A stretch of 64,000 nt of DNA, taken from contig OX465599.1 of the NCBI GenBank assembly GCA_950022295.1, positions 280,881,501 through 280,945,500 on the forward strand, written 5' to 3'. Shown here in pieces: positions 55,184-64,000 of the stretch. The notes under the pieces were generated by a model, which worked only from the letters and a program-made list of their open reading frames with translations, was not told the DNA's origin and did not search any database. Position 1 is the first letter of the stretch, and the number at the start of each line of letters is the position of its first letter. Origin of the DNA: Bromus sterilis. Its lineage: Eukaryota; Streptophyta; Magnoliopsida; Poales; Poaceae. Both the position numbers and the translations under genes were made by a program.

Positions 55184-55654
55184 ATGGAGATGTGCAAGAG
55201 GAAGAAGGAGCTTGCCCCAATGCTGATCCTGGCCATGCTCCTCTTCGCCTCCAGTAAGTCGAAATCATCGGCCCTGACTGTGTAGGAAGTTAATTTGCTG
55301 CATCTTAAAAAAATGAATTTTCCTACGAATATTTGTATGCATTTGGTCGAAATTTTATTCAAAATTTTGTGTGAATCTCATGTGAAGTTTTCGGGTGGGT
55401 TTAATTTAGTTGAGACCGCGGAGGGGAAGCTGGTGTGCGACATCTACACGCCGATGTGCATCGAGAAGTGCTACAAGACGGGCAAGTGCATGCGCTGCTG
55501 CAAGTACCACGGCTACATCCACGGCCGTTGCAGCCTCCTCCACGGCATGGGATGCTACTGCTGCTACGACGACTCCGACCCGCTCGCCGCCCTCCAGCGC
55601 CAGCAGCAGACGGTGACCGCGCAGCCACTGGCCGACCACCGCCTTCACGCATGA
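55184..55654 (+). CDS. Secreted cysteine-rich peptide, copy 2 (two exons, 104 aa)
   Basis: Exon 1 is 55184-55253, the intron 55254-55409 (GTAAGT...TTTAG) and exon 2 55410-55654; the split codon is 24. Residues 1-23 form a signal peptide: basic MCKRKK, then the hydrophobic APMLILAMLLFAS. The mature part has ten Cys (33, 40, 44, 50, 53, 54, 64, 72, 74, 75) in the pattern C-x6-C-x3-C-x5-C-x2-CC-x9-C-x7-C-x-CC. A Gln-rich tail ends LADHRLHA. It is probably secreted and disulfide-bonded. I do not recognise the family; defensin-like or grass endosperm-transfer/MEG-like peptides are alternatives to test. An unspliced frame from 55313 joins exon 2 in frame, but splice sites and the signal peptide favour the two-exon model. 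Copy 3 agrees at every splice coordinate. Confidence 0.8.
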
Positions 55655-55852
55655 TCTAGCCATGCGTGCATGAGAATTACTACTCCTATGTTATGACTCA
55701 GACCGAGTTCCATTTGCAGACTGAATGTCTGAATCGATCAATGAACTCTATCATTATGCTTTACCCTAATTACCTATTCATTTTGCCACGTTGTGTCAAA
55801 AAAGATTTTCCATACTGCATTTGTATCGAAGTCGCAGCCATGGTCATCCATG

Positions 55853-56660
55853 ATGGCACACACGCCACGGAAAGCCACGCAGGGCTGAATAAACCAAGGT
55901 TAAGTCATAGGGGGCAGGAAGCCAAAAACACCACTAAACAAGCAAGGGAGGAGACCCGAAGACTTGATGATTAATTAGCCAACGCTGTCACTGGGAGTAA
56001 GGACTTGGCCATGTCTTTGATGCGAGTGATCCAGGTCTTCAGATCCTCCTTGTCATCATCCTTCATCAGAGGAGTCCAGCTCTGTAACAAAGTAGCCAAA
56101 CGAAATAAGCAATCGGTAGGGCATCTAGGGAATGCCTTTTCAATTGTGAATTTATTGCGCGTGGTCCAAAAAATCCAATAGGAAGCGGCAAAAACCACCC
56201 AAAACAGACGGAGCAAAGATCCCTTCAAAGATCTAGACAGAATGCGGACATCCTGAAACGAACTAGGACGCCACGAATTACCCAACCAAGTCCTAGCACA
56301 GCTCCAAAAGAAAGAAGCCAGATGACACCTAAAGAAAATGTGCTCGGTAGATTCCAGCTCTAAACACAGACCGCATTCAGGCGAAGCCGCGCCATTACAT
56401 TTCAGAATTTCATCTGACGCAGGCAGATTTCCACGGAAGGCCTGCCAGAGAAAGATCCTAATCTTAGGCGGGACCCTAGCCCTCCAGACAGGAGCAAAGC
56501 AAGGGGATCGCGAGCCACCAATGAGAACTGCGTACAACGATTTAACAGAGAATTTCCCAGACTTTGCAAGAGACCAGACGGCCACATCCTCCCCCTCTGA
56601 AAGCGTAGGGAGCATGTCCACCAACCGCTGCCAATCACTAAGCTCATCCAGCGATCATCT
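55853..56660 (-). mobile_element. LINE 3' fragment upstream of peptide copy 3
   Basis: The minus strand encodes the C-terminal part of a plant LINE polyprotein with the zf-RVT region: VWRARVPPKIRIFLWQAFRG, CGLCLELESTEHIFFRC, FWSCARTWLGNSW. The open frame runs from 56624 to a stop at 55971, with a 3' untranslated part to 55853. No RT core and no clear poly-A tail, so it is 5' truncated. Its left junction interrupts the 3' flank shared by copies 2 and 3 (after CATGGTCATC at 55852). Confidence 0.88.
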
Positions 56661-56740
56661 ATACATGGAGACTATTAACTACGAGATCAAGCATTGACTA
56701 CAGCGGATCCTATGGGATATGATAATCTTAACACTAGGTG

Positions 56741-56748
56741 TATAAATA
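56741..56748 (+). promoter_or_regulatory. TATA box of peptide gene copy 3
   Basis: TATAAATA, 78 bp before the ATG at 56819, the same spacing as copy 2. Confidence 0.82.
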
Positions 56749-56818
56749 CCACGCAACATATGCATCCCAAAACCACTAATCAAATTGCCCATCAAATCAA
56801 GGTACCTACTAGCTGGCA

Positions 56819-57288
56819 ATGGAGATGTGCAAGAGGAAGAAGGAGCTTGCCCCAATGCTAATCCTGGCCATGCTCCTCCTCACCTCCAGTAGGTCGAAAT
56901 CATCGGCCCTGACTGTGTAGGAAGTTAATTTGCTGCATCTTAAAAAATGAATTTTCCTACAAACATTTGTATGCATTTGGTCGAAATTTTATTCAAAATT
57001 CCGTGTGAATCTCATATGAAGTTTCCGGGTGGGTTTAATTTAGTTGAGACCGCGGAGGGGAAGCTGGTGTGCGACATCTACACGCCGATGTGCATCGAGA
57101 AGTGCTACAAGACGGGCAAGTGCATGCGCTGCTGCAAGTACCACGGCTACATCCACGGCCGTTGCAGCCTCCTCCACGGCATGGGATGCTACTGCTGCTA
57201 CGACGACTCCGACCCGCTCGCCGCCCTTCGGCGCCAGCAGCAGACGGTGACCGCGCCGCCACCGGCCGACCACCGCCTTCACGCATGA
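56819..57288 (+). CDS. Secreted cysteine-rich peptide, copy 3 (two exons, 104 aa)
   Basis: Exon 1 is 56819-56888, the intron 56889-57043 (GTAGGT...TTTAG) and exon 2 57044-57288. Exon lengths (70 and 245 bp) and all ten cysteines are the same as in copy 2. The mature cysteine domain is unchanged; differences lie in the signal peptide (LLLTS for LLFAS) and the tail (LRRQQQ, PPPADHRLHA). That pattern fits a young duplication, with the differences I see falling outside the cysteine domain. The start of copy 3 lies 1635 bp after that of copy 2. The donor GTAGGT is slightly weaker than in copy 2. Downstream, 57289-57486 matches the flank of copy 2. Confidence 0.8.
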
Positions 57289-57949
57289 TCTAGCCATGCG
57301 TGCATGAGAATTACTACTCCTATGTTATGACTCAGACCGAGTTCCATTTGCAGATTGAATGTCTGAATCGATCAATGAACTCTATCATTATGCTTTACCC
57401 TGATCACCTATTCATTTTGCCACGCTGTGTCAAAAAAGATACTAACTATTTATTTTTCATACTGCATTTGTATCGAAGTCGCAGCCATGGTCATCATTTT
57501 AATAATGCATCACGTTGTATTGCTAAGAATGCTAATTGTTCACCCGCAAAAGAAAAAAACGCTGATTGTTGTAAAGAAAACATGAAGTCATCACAAAAAA
57601 AACATGAAGTTAATATGTCAAAAATAGAAGTTCAGCAAAGCAATGTTACAAACCAAAGTTCCGTTGAATTACTATATATGTTGCATCTCTCAACCAATTT
57701 TCTCTTTTCTCCTTGCACCTACTTAAACCAAACTTGCGTTGCGTCTCAACTTTCTTGTCCTGCTTAAGACCTAACGTGTGTTGCGTCTCAACTATGAAGA
57801 TACTAATTATGCTTGAATAGACTGCGATAGAATTGGATTATGCTTGTCATGCAAAAGTTATTTCAAACAGGAAAGATAACCAACCTGTGCATTATTTTGG
57901 CTATATATGTATGTACACAAACCCCTATATATATATGGGAGGCAATATC
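57289..57949 (+). other. 3' flank of peptide copy 3
   Basis: The first ~200 bp match the flank of copy 2 and may contain the polyadenylation region. The rest is AT-rich and without a gene. Confidence 0.55.
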
Positions 57950-58998
57950 CCAAATACTTTGAAAGCTTGGGGATTCGCATTTTGGGGCTGGATTAATGCC
58001 CACAAAGAAACATTTCTTTCGTTTTGGCTCTTTTGCTATCAAGGATGGATCAGATATTAGATTCTGTGAGGATAAGTGCCTGGTAGTGCCACTCTCCAAG
58101 AATAATTTCTCGCTTTGTACAACATTGTACGTCACAAGAGTGAGACTATCACCACAGTTATGGAAACCTTCTCTTCTAATGTGACGTTCAGAAGAGATTT
58201 AATCGGCACTAGACTAGAATCGTGGAATACGTTGATGCAACAACTATCCACAATACAGTTGTCACCAAAGGCCGATGAATTTCGATGGAGTCTACAACAT
58301 AATGGTAAATTCACGGCAGATTCTATGTACAGAGCTTTACTTCAACCTGGGATACCAGCCGATAATAATAATAAGATCTGGCGTATGAAGATACCACTGA
58401 AAACCACAATGTGTTTTCAATTATCATGAAGAAACAATTAAGCATTTATTCTTCCAATTTAAATTTGCTCGTTATATTTGGTCAATCATCCAAGTAACTT
58501 CTGGCATGTATACTCCATGCAGCGTCTCTAATATATTCGGCAATTGGTTGCGTGAGATTCACCACATGATTTGAACTATTCTCAAGGTGGGAGTGCTAGA
58601 CGTTATTTGGTCGATATGGCTATCTAAAAATGATAAATAAAATTAAAGATAAGTCTACTTCCTTTTTGCAGGTTATTTATCGATGTATCAGTATTGATTC
58701 TTTATTTATGGTCGTCTCTACAACGTGTATAGTATCACTACCTGTTTTATGGAGACATGTACACGATTAGAGGGCACCGTGAGGGATATTTTTTTCCAAC
58801 GTGAATGGTAGCATAATCTACGTATTGGACCACCTCCATCGAAGGCGATCAACAACTCTTCCTAGTGATTCAATTTTGCATTTTTATATTTTTCTTACTT
58901 TATGTTTGATTTTGTAATGATTGTGTGCATCTTATTTATGCAGATATCGGATATAATGCTTAAACATTTTAAATAATAAAGCGCACTTTATCAAAAAA
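57950..58998 (+). mobile_element. Second LINE remnant, 3' part
   Basis: Fragments of a LINE polyprotein in shifting frames: FAIKDGSDIRFCEDKCL, ADEFRWSLQHNGKFTADSMY and IWRMKIPLKTT (zf-RVT-like). A 3' end with ATAATGCTTAAACATTT, AATAAAGCGCACTTTATC and a short A run follows. Several frameshifts and stops; old. It is a different LINE family from the fragments in the peptide cluster. Confidence 0.75.
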
Positions 58999-59937
58999 TG
59001 TATTGACACAAACGGGATATTTAATTGTGAGCATGGGCTCATCTGTCATCTACACCCCGTGTCCCTATCAAAATTAAATATAAAAAATAATACTAAAAAA
59101 ATATATAAACTAATTTGTTTATGGTGAAAAATGCGTAAGTGCAAGATATTCGTGTAAAATTGGAAGAAGTTCCAAACTCTCTACTCATAAAGACAAGACA
59201 ATGAGTTAATATCCCAAGGTTCTAAAAAAGAACAAAATGAATGTGATGGTGCATATATATAGTACCAAGTACAGTAACCTCATTTCAAATTATTCGTATG
59301 TGAGAACATATTAGGCAGGGTTTTATGCAAGTGCACAGCATTTTAACGATGAATATTTCACTGCAGATGTGAGAGTTTTTCTAAACAAACTTTATTCCTT
59401 AAATAACAGCCATATCGTTTACAATTTGCAACAAAATAAAGTCAGAAATAGAGTGCTCCCAAAACCCTGAAATGCCAGTGTTATTTTTATGGGCGCTCGC
59501 AAGGTTGATCTGTTCTTTTTTTATTTTGCTTTTATTATCATCCAAGGAATAAATAAAAGAAAAATAACATTCACATCGTTTACAATTTACAACAAAATAA
59601 AGTCGGAAACAGAGTGCTTCCAAAACCCAGAAGTCCACAAGTCGCAAAATTCCTTGTGACACGGAGTATTCTTTTTACCAAAGTTGAAGACATCTATCAA
59701 TGAAACCAAATGTTCGAGAAGAGAATGAACGTGACAATTCCGACCTCCTCGCGTGACCTGGCTCTCTGTTCGTTCGTTCCTAAGCACATATCTCTCCCTA
59801 AGAGGTGGATTTTCTTGATCTGTCATCCTTTTTTGCGGAAACCCTCTATAGTTGTGGTGAATTAACCCTCAGCCCAGTTTTAAGTGATTTTTCAGCGAAC
59901 AACGATTCGTTGAGAAACTTCGATTTTTTTTAAATAA
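58999..59937. other. AT-rich sequence with a short duplication
   Basis: No gene. A direct repeat with period 161 bp: ACAATTTGCAACAAAATAAA at about 59416-59480 recurs at 59577-59642 with about ten changes. Confidence 0.65.
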
Positions 59938-61455
59938 CATATTTTATTTGCTAAATTAGCGAAATAAAATACAGTTTTTAATTATTTTTTCAAATATATT
60001 GTATAGTCGGTCTGGGCGAAACTGAACGGACCCGGTCGACCCGACCAGACCTAACAGAGCCCAGTCGGCGGCCTAGGCTGTGGCCGAGAGCCCAGTCAGC
60101 CCATCCGTGGCCGACAGCCCAACTGGGTTGCACGCTTGGTAAAATTAACTATTTTTTTACACACGTTTTAAAATTTAATTTTACTAATTAAAAAACATTT
60201 TAACAAACACATAAACTTTATTAAAACATGATGAACAATTTTAAAATGAGAAATAAATTTTCTAAAAGCATTTAAAAATTACTACGCGTACATATATTAA
60301 CACATAATATATATAAATACTTATATGAATGTTATATATATATATACATATATTACGAAAATTTATTTTAATAACATATATAGAAAAGTTTTCAAAATAA
60401 TACAAAGAACGTAAAATGCTTAAGTATTAATAGAATTAAATTAATATTTATTGAAATTACAATTATGTAATTTACATAATTTATTTTTAACAAAAATGAA
60501 AAGAAAAACTAATACTTGAATGCGTAAATTATCACAGTCTACCACCTTTCTTTATTGTCTACCACTTGAATGAAAAGAAAAACTTTATTGTCTACCAAGT
60601 ATGCCAACAAGTTAAACCACCTTTCTTTATTGTCTACTTTGAATGCATAAATTATCAAATCAAAAAACACTCGCAGAATTAAACGGGCTTATGAAATCTC
60701 AAATCATCTTAATAATTCTAAAAATAATATTTTGTATTAAACATTCAACTAATTAAAATAATTTAAAAAAGTATTCGTTCTATGGTCTATAATATTGGAG
60801 CGGCACATAAATTTTAATTCTTTAGTATAGGGGGACACTAGGCTATTTTTTACATATTAGTTATTTGCAATTTTCTTTTCATTTTTGTTAAATAAATAAA
60901 TTGTATAATTGTAATTACAATAAATATTCATGTAATTCTATTAATACTTATGCATTTTAATTTATTTGTATTGATTTAAAAAGTGTTCATATATATATGT
61001 AGTAAAAATAATATTTTGTAAAATGTTTATACATTTTTATTTATAATATTAATATATATTTTTAAATCCATGTGTTCATATATGTTCATACATGTATTTA
61101 TAGTTTTAAAATTATTTCTCATGTTTTAATAAAGTTTATGTGTTTGTTAAAATATTTTAGTTGAATAAAATAAGTTGAAAAAGGTGTGTGAAAAAATAAT
61201 TAATAGCGAAGCATACACCCAGTTGGGCTATTGGCCACGACTGCGCCCATTGGGCCGTCGGCTATAGCCAGGGCGACTACATGATGGGCGAGCCACACCT
61301 GTCGGCTTCGCCTAGGCCAACTGAGCTTTGTCGGCTCTGTCCTGGCCGACTGGGCACGGTCAGTTTCGCCCAGATCGATTATACAATATATTTTAAAAAT
61401 TTCAAAATTGTATAATACTTTTGTAATTTAATAAAAAATGTATTATTTATTTATT
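59938..61455. mobile_element. Foldback-type inverted repeat element, ~1.5 kb
   Basis: The left arm (about 59938-60520) is the inverted match of the right arm (about 60858-61455). Shared landmarks are CTGGGCGAAACTGA, the GGCC/GGCCGAC-rich segment, CATAAACTTTATTAAAACATG and AACAAAAATGAAAAGAAAA. The centre has repeats of CTTTCTTTATTGTCTAC. Arms are diverged. No coding sequence and no certain target duplication. It resembles foldback or Mutator-type elements with long terminal inverted repeats. Confidence 0.75.
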
Positions 61456-61696
61456 TTTACCACAAACCTACTCCTCTCACTGGCTTGCGCTTTGCGTTAA
61501 TGGGTCGGCCGGTACACGGAGGGTTGGATGATCTTTTCTGTTCTTCTCTAGATTGTCTCTCACGTGGCCCAACTGGGCGAGAGGAGATTATAAATATTGT
61601 AAGTACAGTAAATTGCATGGTTGTTTCTCAAAAAGAGCATTGCATGGTCTGGAACCACGGAATAGCATCGGGCCATACATCGGCGGCAAGCCATAA
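61456..61696. other. Short intergenic stretch
   Basis: Nothing recognisable. It ends in TAA, the apparent target site of the next element. Confidence 0.5.
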
Positions 61697-63778
61697 GAGC
61701 AACTCTAGCAGATCTCTTATCCCCGCGGACCTTTATAACCGGGATAAGGATCGAGAAAAGCGCGCGATAAAGGTCGGAATCGGCTGCAGCAGAACAAAGC
61801 CCTTAAACTGAACCCGTAAAATTTGAAAACAACGATTCGCGGGAGAAACAAAGAAGAGAATACGCGATTGCATAGTTCGATTACATAGCATAGTAGATCA
61901 TCATAAAATTGTACATAGCATAGCTAATTCATCTCGCCGCCAAAACTAAACTAGCCAAAATTGAGCTCACCGTATCCTTTTCGATAAGTAAGAGTGTGGA
62001 ACCCAACGAGGAGCAGAAGGTATTGACAAGTGATCATGAAAAAGGAATAACTGCAAGTACTGAAAGGTAACTTTGTATGGGTTTTCTGTTATAAGCAACA
62101 AGGAGATAAAAGCAAATAAAGTAAATTATGCTAAAGTGGTGCGAAGGATAAGCCAAAGGATTAAACTTATAAAGATTAAAACGTTCTTGAGGACACACGG
62201 GAGAAATAGTCATGTGCTTTCGCCATATTCCGTCTTAGTACTATGTTTTGTGTTGATAAGTGTTGTGTGGGTGAATCTATGCTAGTGCAATTTCTAGACT
62301 AAGACAAGTACACTCTTATGATGAAAACTCTTGCAAGCATCCGCAAATACAAGAGAGAAATTAAGGCAAAGCCTAACCATAACAATAAACTTTAGAATCC
62401 AACAATCCCTCGTGCAAAAGTGTGCGAGCTGGAGTTCAGGTTTCTATCACTCTGGCAACCCACCATAAGCATACTTTATACATAATGTATTCACCTAGGT
62501 CCTTAAAAATGTGAAGTATTGTATAGTTGACGTTCACACAACAACACTAGAAGAATAACACCACAACTTAAATATCAAACAACACATATTACTTCAACAT
62601 CATATGACTACTAACAACTATACCTCTTCCATGTCTTCAAAAACTAAAGGAACTGCTCACAAGACATAAAAGAGATCATGATTAGAGGGGATAAATATAT
62701 GATAAATAATCTGGTCATAACAATAATTTTCCAACAAAACTCAATAGCATTCACCACAAAAGAGTAATCAACACCGGTAGAATAGAGGGGATGGATAGTA
62801 CAAGTTACAACTTGGATTGCAATGGTGAGATGATATGGGATGAAGATGGAGATGGTGTTGATGGTTAGGATGATGGTGATGATGATCTCGATGATGCCCG
62901 TGATGATGGTGATGACGATGGGGACGATCTCCCCCTCCGAGAGGAGTTCTCCCCGGCGGAATCTGCCCGACAGAAAAGGTATTTTCTTCTATGTAGGTTT
63001 CCGCCACGGAGCGGTGGTGGAACTCCGAAAACTCTCTCTGTTTTGGGTTTTTAGGTCACGATGAAGATATAGGCCAAAGGGGGGCTCCGGGAGTGGGGTC
63101 CACCTCCCAGGCAGCCACCTGGCGCGGCCTGAGGGGGGCGCGCCACCAAGGCGCATGGGAGCCTGGTGGCCCCCTCCGGGTGTCCCTCGGCTGGTCTTCT
63201 TCAATTCTTCAGAAAGTTACGCCCCGTGAATTTTAGGCCATTTGGAGATGTGCTGATATGGCCACTTGATGTGCCCTTTTCCCCGCTGATTCATGTGTCT
63301 CCTGTTTCGACACCGGAAAGTTATAAACTGTGTAAAACAAGCCAAAAAATACTATAAAAACATCATCATAACATGAAATATATCAATGAATAAAGGTAAA
63401 TTATGATGTAAAATAGTGATGCATTTTGGACGCATCAGTCGTCGCCGCCGGACGCTCCATGATCGGAGGACCACATCCCGCGCCACATCGGGGCTCCGCG
63501 ATGGCTGCGAGGAAATGCGTGGACGCGGTGGGCTGTGGCGAGAAATCAGCATGGGGATTGCGCGCTTGGCGGTGGAGAGAGGATAAGGGTTCGGCCCTTA
63601 TCTGTGGCGAGAAACCGAATAAATAGAGGTCCACAGAGTCGATTTGCGGGGCACTGTAAAAATGTTTAAGGGTCCGCGGTCTATAAGGGTTCTATTCTGA
63701 CCTTTTTTGCTCGTGGAACAGTAAATCAGATAAAAACTTAAGGGTCTATGACGAATAAGGGCTCTGCTAGAGTTGCTC
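61697..63778. mobile_element. TIR element with TAA target duplication (PIF/Harbinger-like candidate), hosting an LTR fragment
   Basis: The terminal inverted repeat GAGCAACTCTAGCAGA is perfect over 16 bp, followed by TCTCTTAT or GCCCTTAT. TAA flanks both ends (61694-61696 and 63779-63781). The 3-bp TAA duplication fits PIF/Harbinger. The element's own DNA is about 61697-61971 and 63438-63778; the middle is a Gypsy LTR fragment. No transposase is visible, so it is non-autonomous. Confidence 0.68.
61972..63437 (-). repeat. Truncated solo LTR of the Gypsy-1 family
   Basis: On the minus strand it starts TGATGCGTCCAAAATGCATC at 63437 and follows the Gypsy-1 LTR through the degenerated palindrome (63118-63147), the CAT-rich block (62830-62940), the CAAAAGTGTGCGAGCTGGAG region and GAACCCAACGAGGAGCAGAA at about 61999. 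The last ~80 bp of the LTR are missing, and no target duplication is found. It is older and more diverged than the LTRs of Gypsy-1. Confidence 0.85.
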
Positions 63779-64000
63779 TAATATGGTTGTAATTAAGGCT
63801 CTAGTTGCAATGATGACGTTGCGTACACAATCTACAAAAATAAAATAGCTTGCTATTTAGGTTCTTAAAAAGTAGCTTGCATTTTTAGGTGGTTACACAA
63901 CCCAAATCATGTATAATAGAAATATGGGGAAAGCTATATAGCTTTGTCGCATAGAGCTTTGCATGGTGCGGCGTCTTGCATTCAAAAAATTGCATGCAAA
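63779..64000. other. Unassigned right edge
   Basis: No gene or repeat that I can support, apart from a short duplicated TAGCTTGC motif. Confidence 0.4.

Noticed and set aside
55401..55663. Alternative frames over peptide exon 2, for example Arg/Ala-rich frames on either strand
   Set aside because: GC-rich shadows; the chosen frame has the signal peptide, splice sites and conserved cysteines.
55971..56624. 217-codon minus-strand frame as a host gene
   Set aside because: Carries the zf-RVT region of LINE polyproteins and lacks its own start context; treated as a LINE fragment.
61485..61811. 108-codon plus-strand frame
   Set aside because: Crosses the boundary of the TIR element and has no recognisable content.

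Overview
This is repeat-dominated nuclear DNA of a grass, most likely a Triticeae or close Pooideae species. That placement rests on the TGATACGTC-type Gypsy LTRs, the CACTA family with TGCGCCAC subterminal repeats, a TNT1-like Copia element and an Au-type SINE. I did no database search, so all family names are recognitions from sequence. About the first 51 kb is a nest of transposable elements. The only plausible host genes are a small tandem cluster of secreted cysteine-rich peptides at 54.7-57.3 kb.

Layout. (a) 1-17785: an old minus-strand Gypsy element (gag, primer site, truncated 5' LTR; the rest lies off the left edge). Its gag is split by a complete plus-strand Gypsy (Gypsy-1, 348-10674, TSD CCAAC) and by a minus-strand gag-protease-only Gypsy (Gypsy-2, 11041-16859, TSD GGCAG). 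(b) 17786-47994: a Copia element that lacks the first ~250 bp of its 5' LTR. Its 5' LTR is split by a 9.8-kb CACTA transposon (17914-27724, TSD ACG) and, 34 bp further on, by a gag-only Gypsy (Gypsy-3, 27762-36079, TSD GTGGG). Its gag is split by a non-coding LTR element in the form LTR-internal-LTR-internal-LTR (37084-42932, TSD CGTCC). (c) 49789-51243: a short non-autonomous CACTA with the same ends as the large one (TSD GCC). (d) 53.3-59.0 kb: a tandem duplication, an Au SINE (TSD TAAGATAGT), the cysteine-rich peptide cluster interleaved with LINE fragments, and a further LINE remnant. (e) 59.9-61.5 kb: a foldback-like inverted repeat. (f) 61697-63778: a TAA-flanked terminal-inverted-repeat element that hosts an LTR fragment of the Gypsy-1 family.

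How the parts relate. Gypsy-1 carries full but broken pol, while Gypsy-2, Gypsy-3 and the tandem LTR element lack pol and would depend on enzymes supplied in trans. The large CACTA encodes a decayed TNP2-type transposase and a second protein with a Ulp1-like C-terminal region. The short CACTA is its likely non-autonomous relative. The peptide genes have matching TATA boxes, exon sizes and intron positions. Two copies are intact; a third keeps only promoter and exon 1.

The most useful leads are the intact peptide pair, a GC-rich palindrome placed just upstream of the TATA-like box in several distinct LTR families, a shared upstream motif block on both CACTA genes, and the five-part LTR element.
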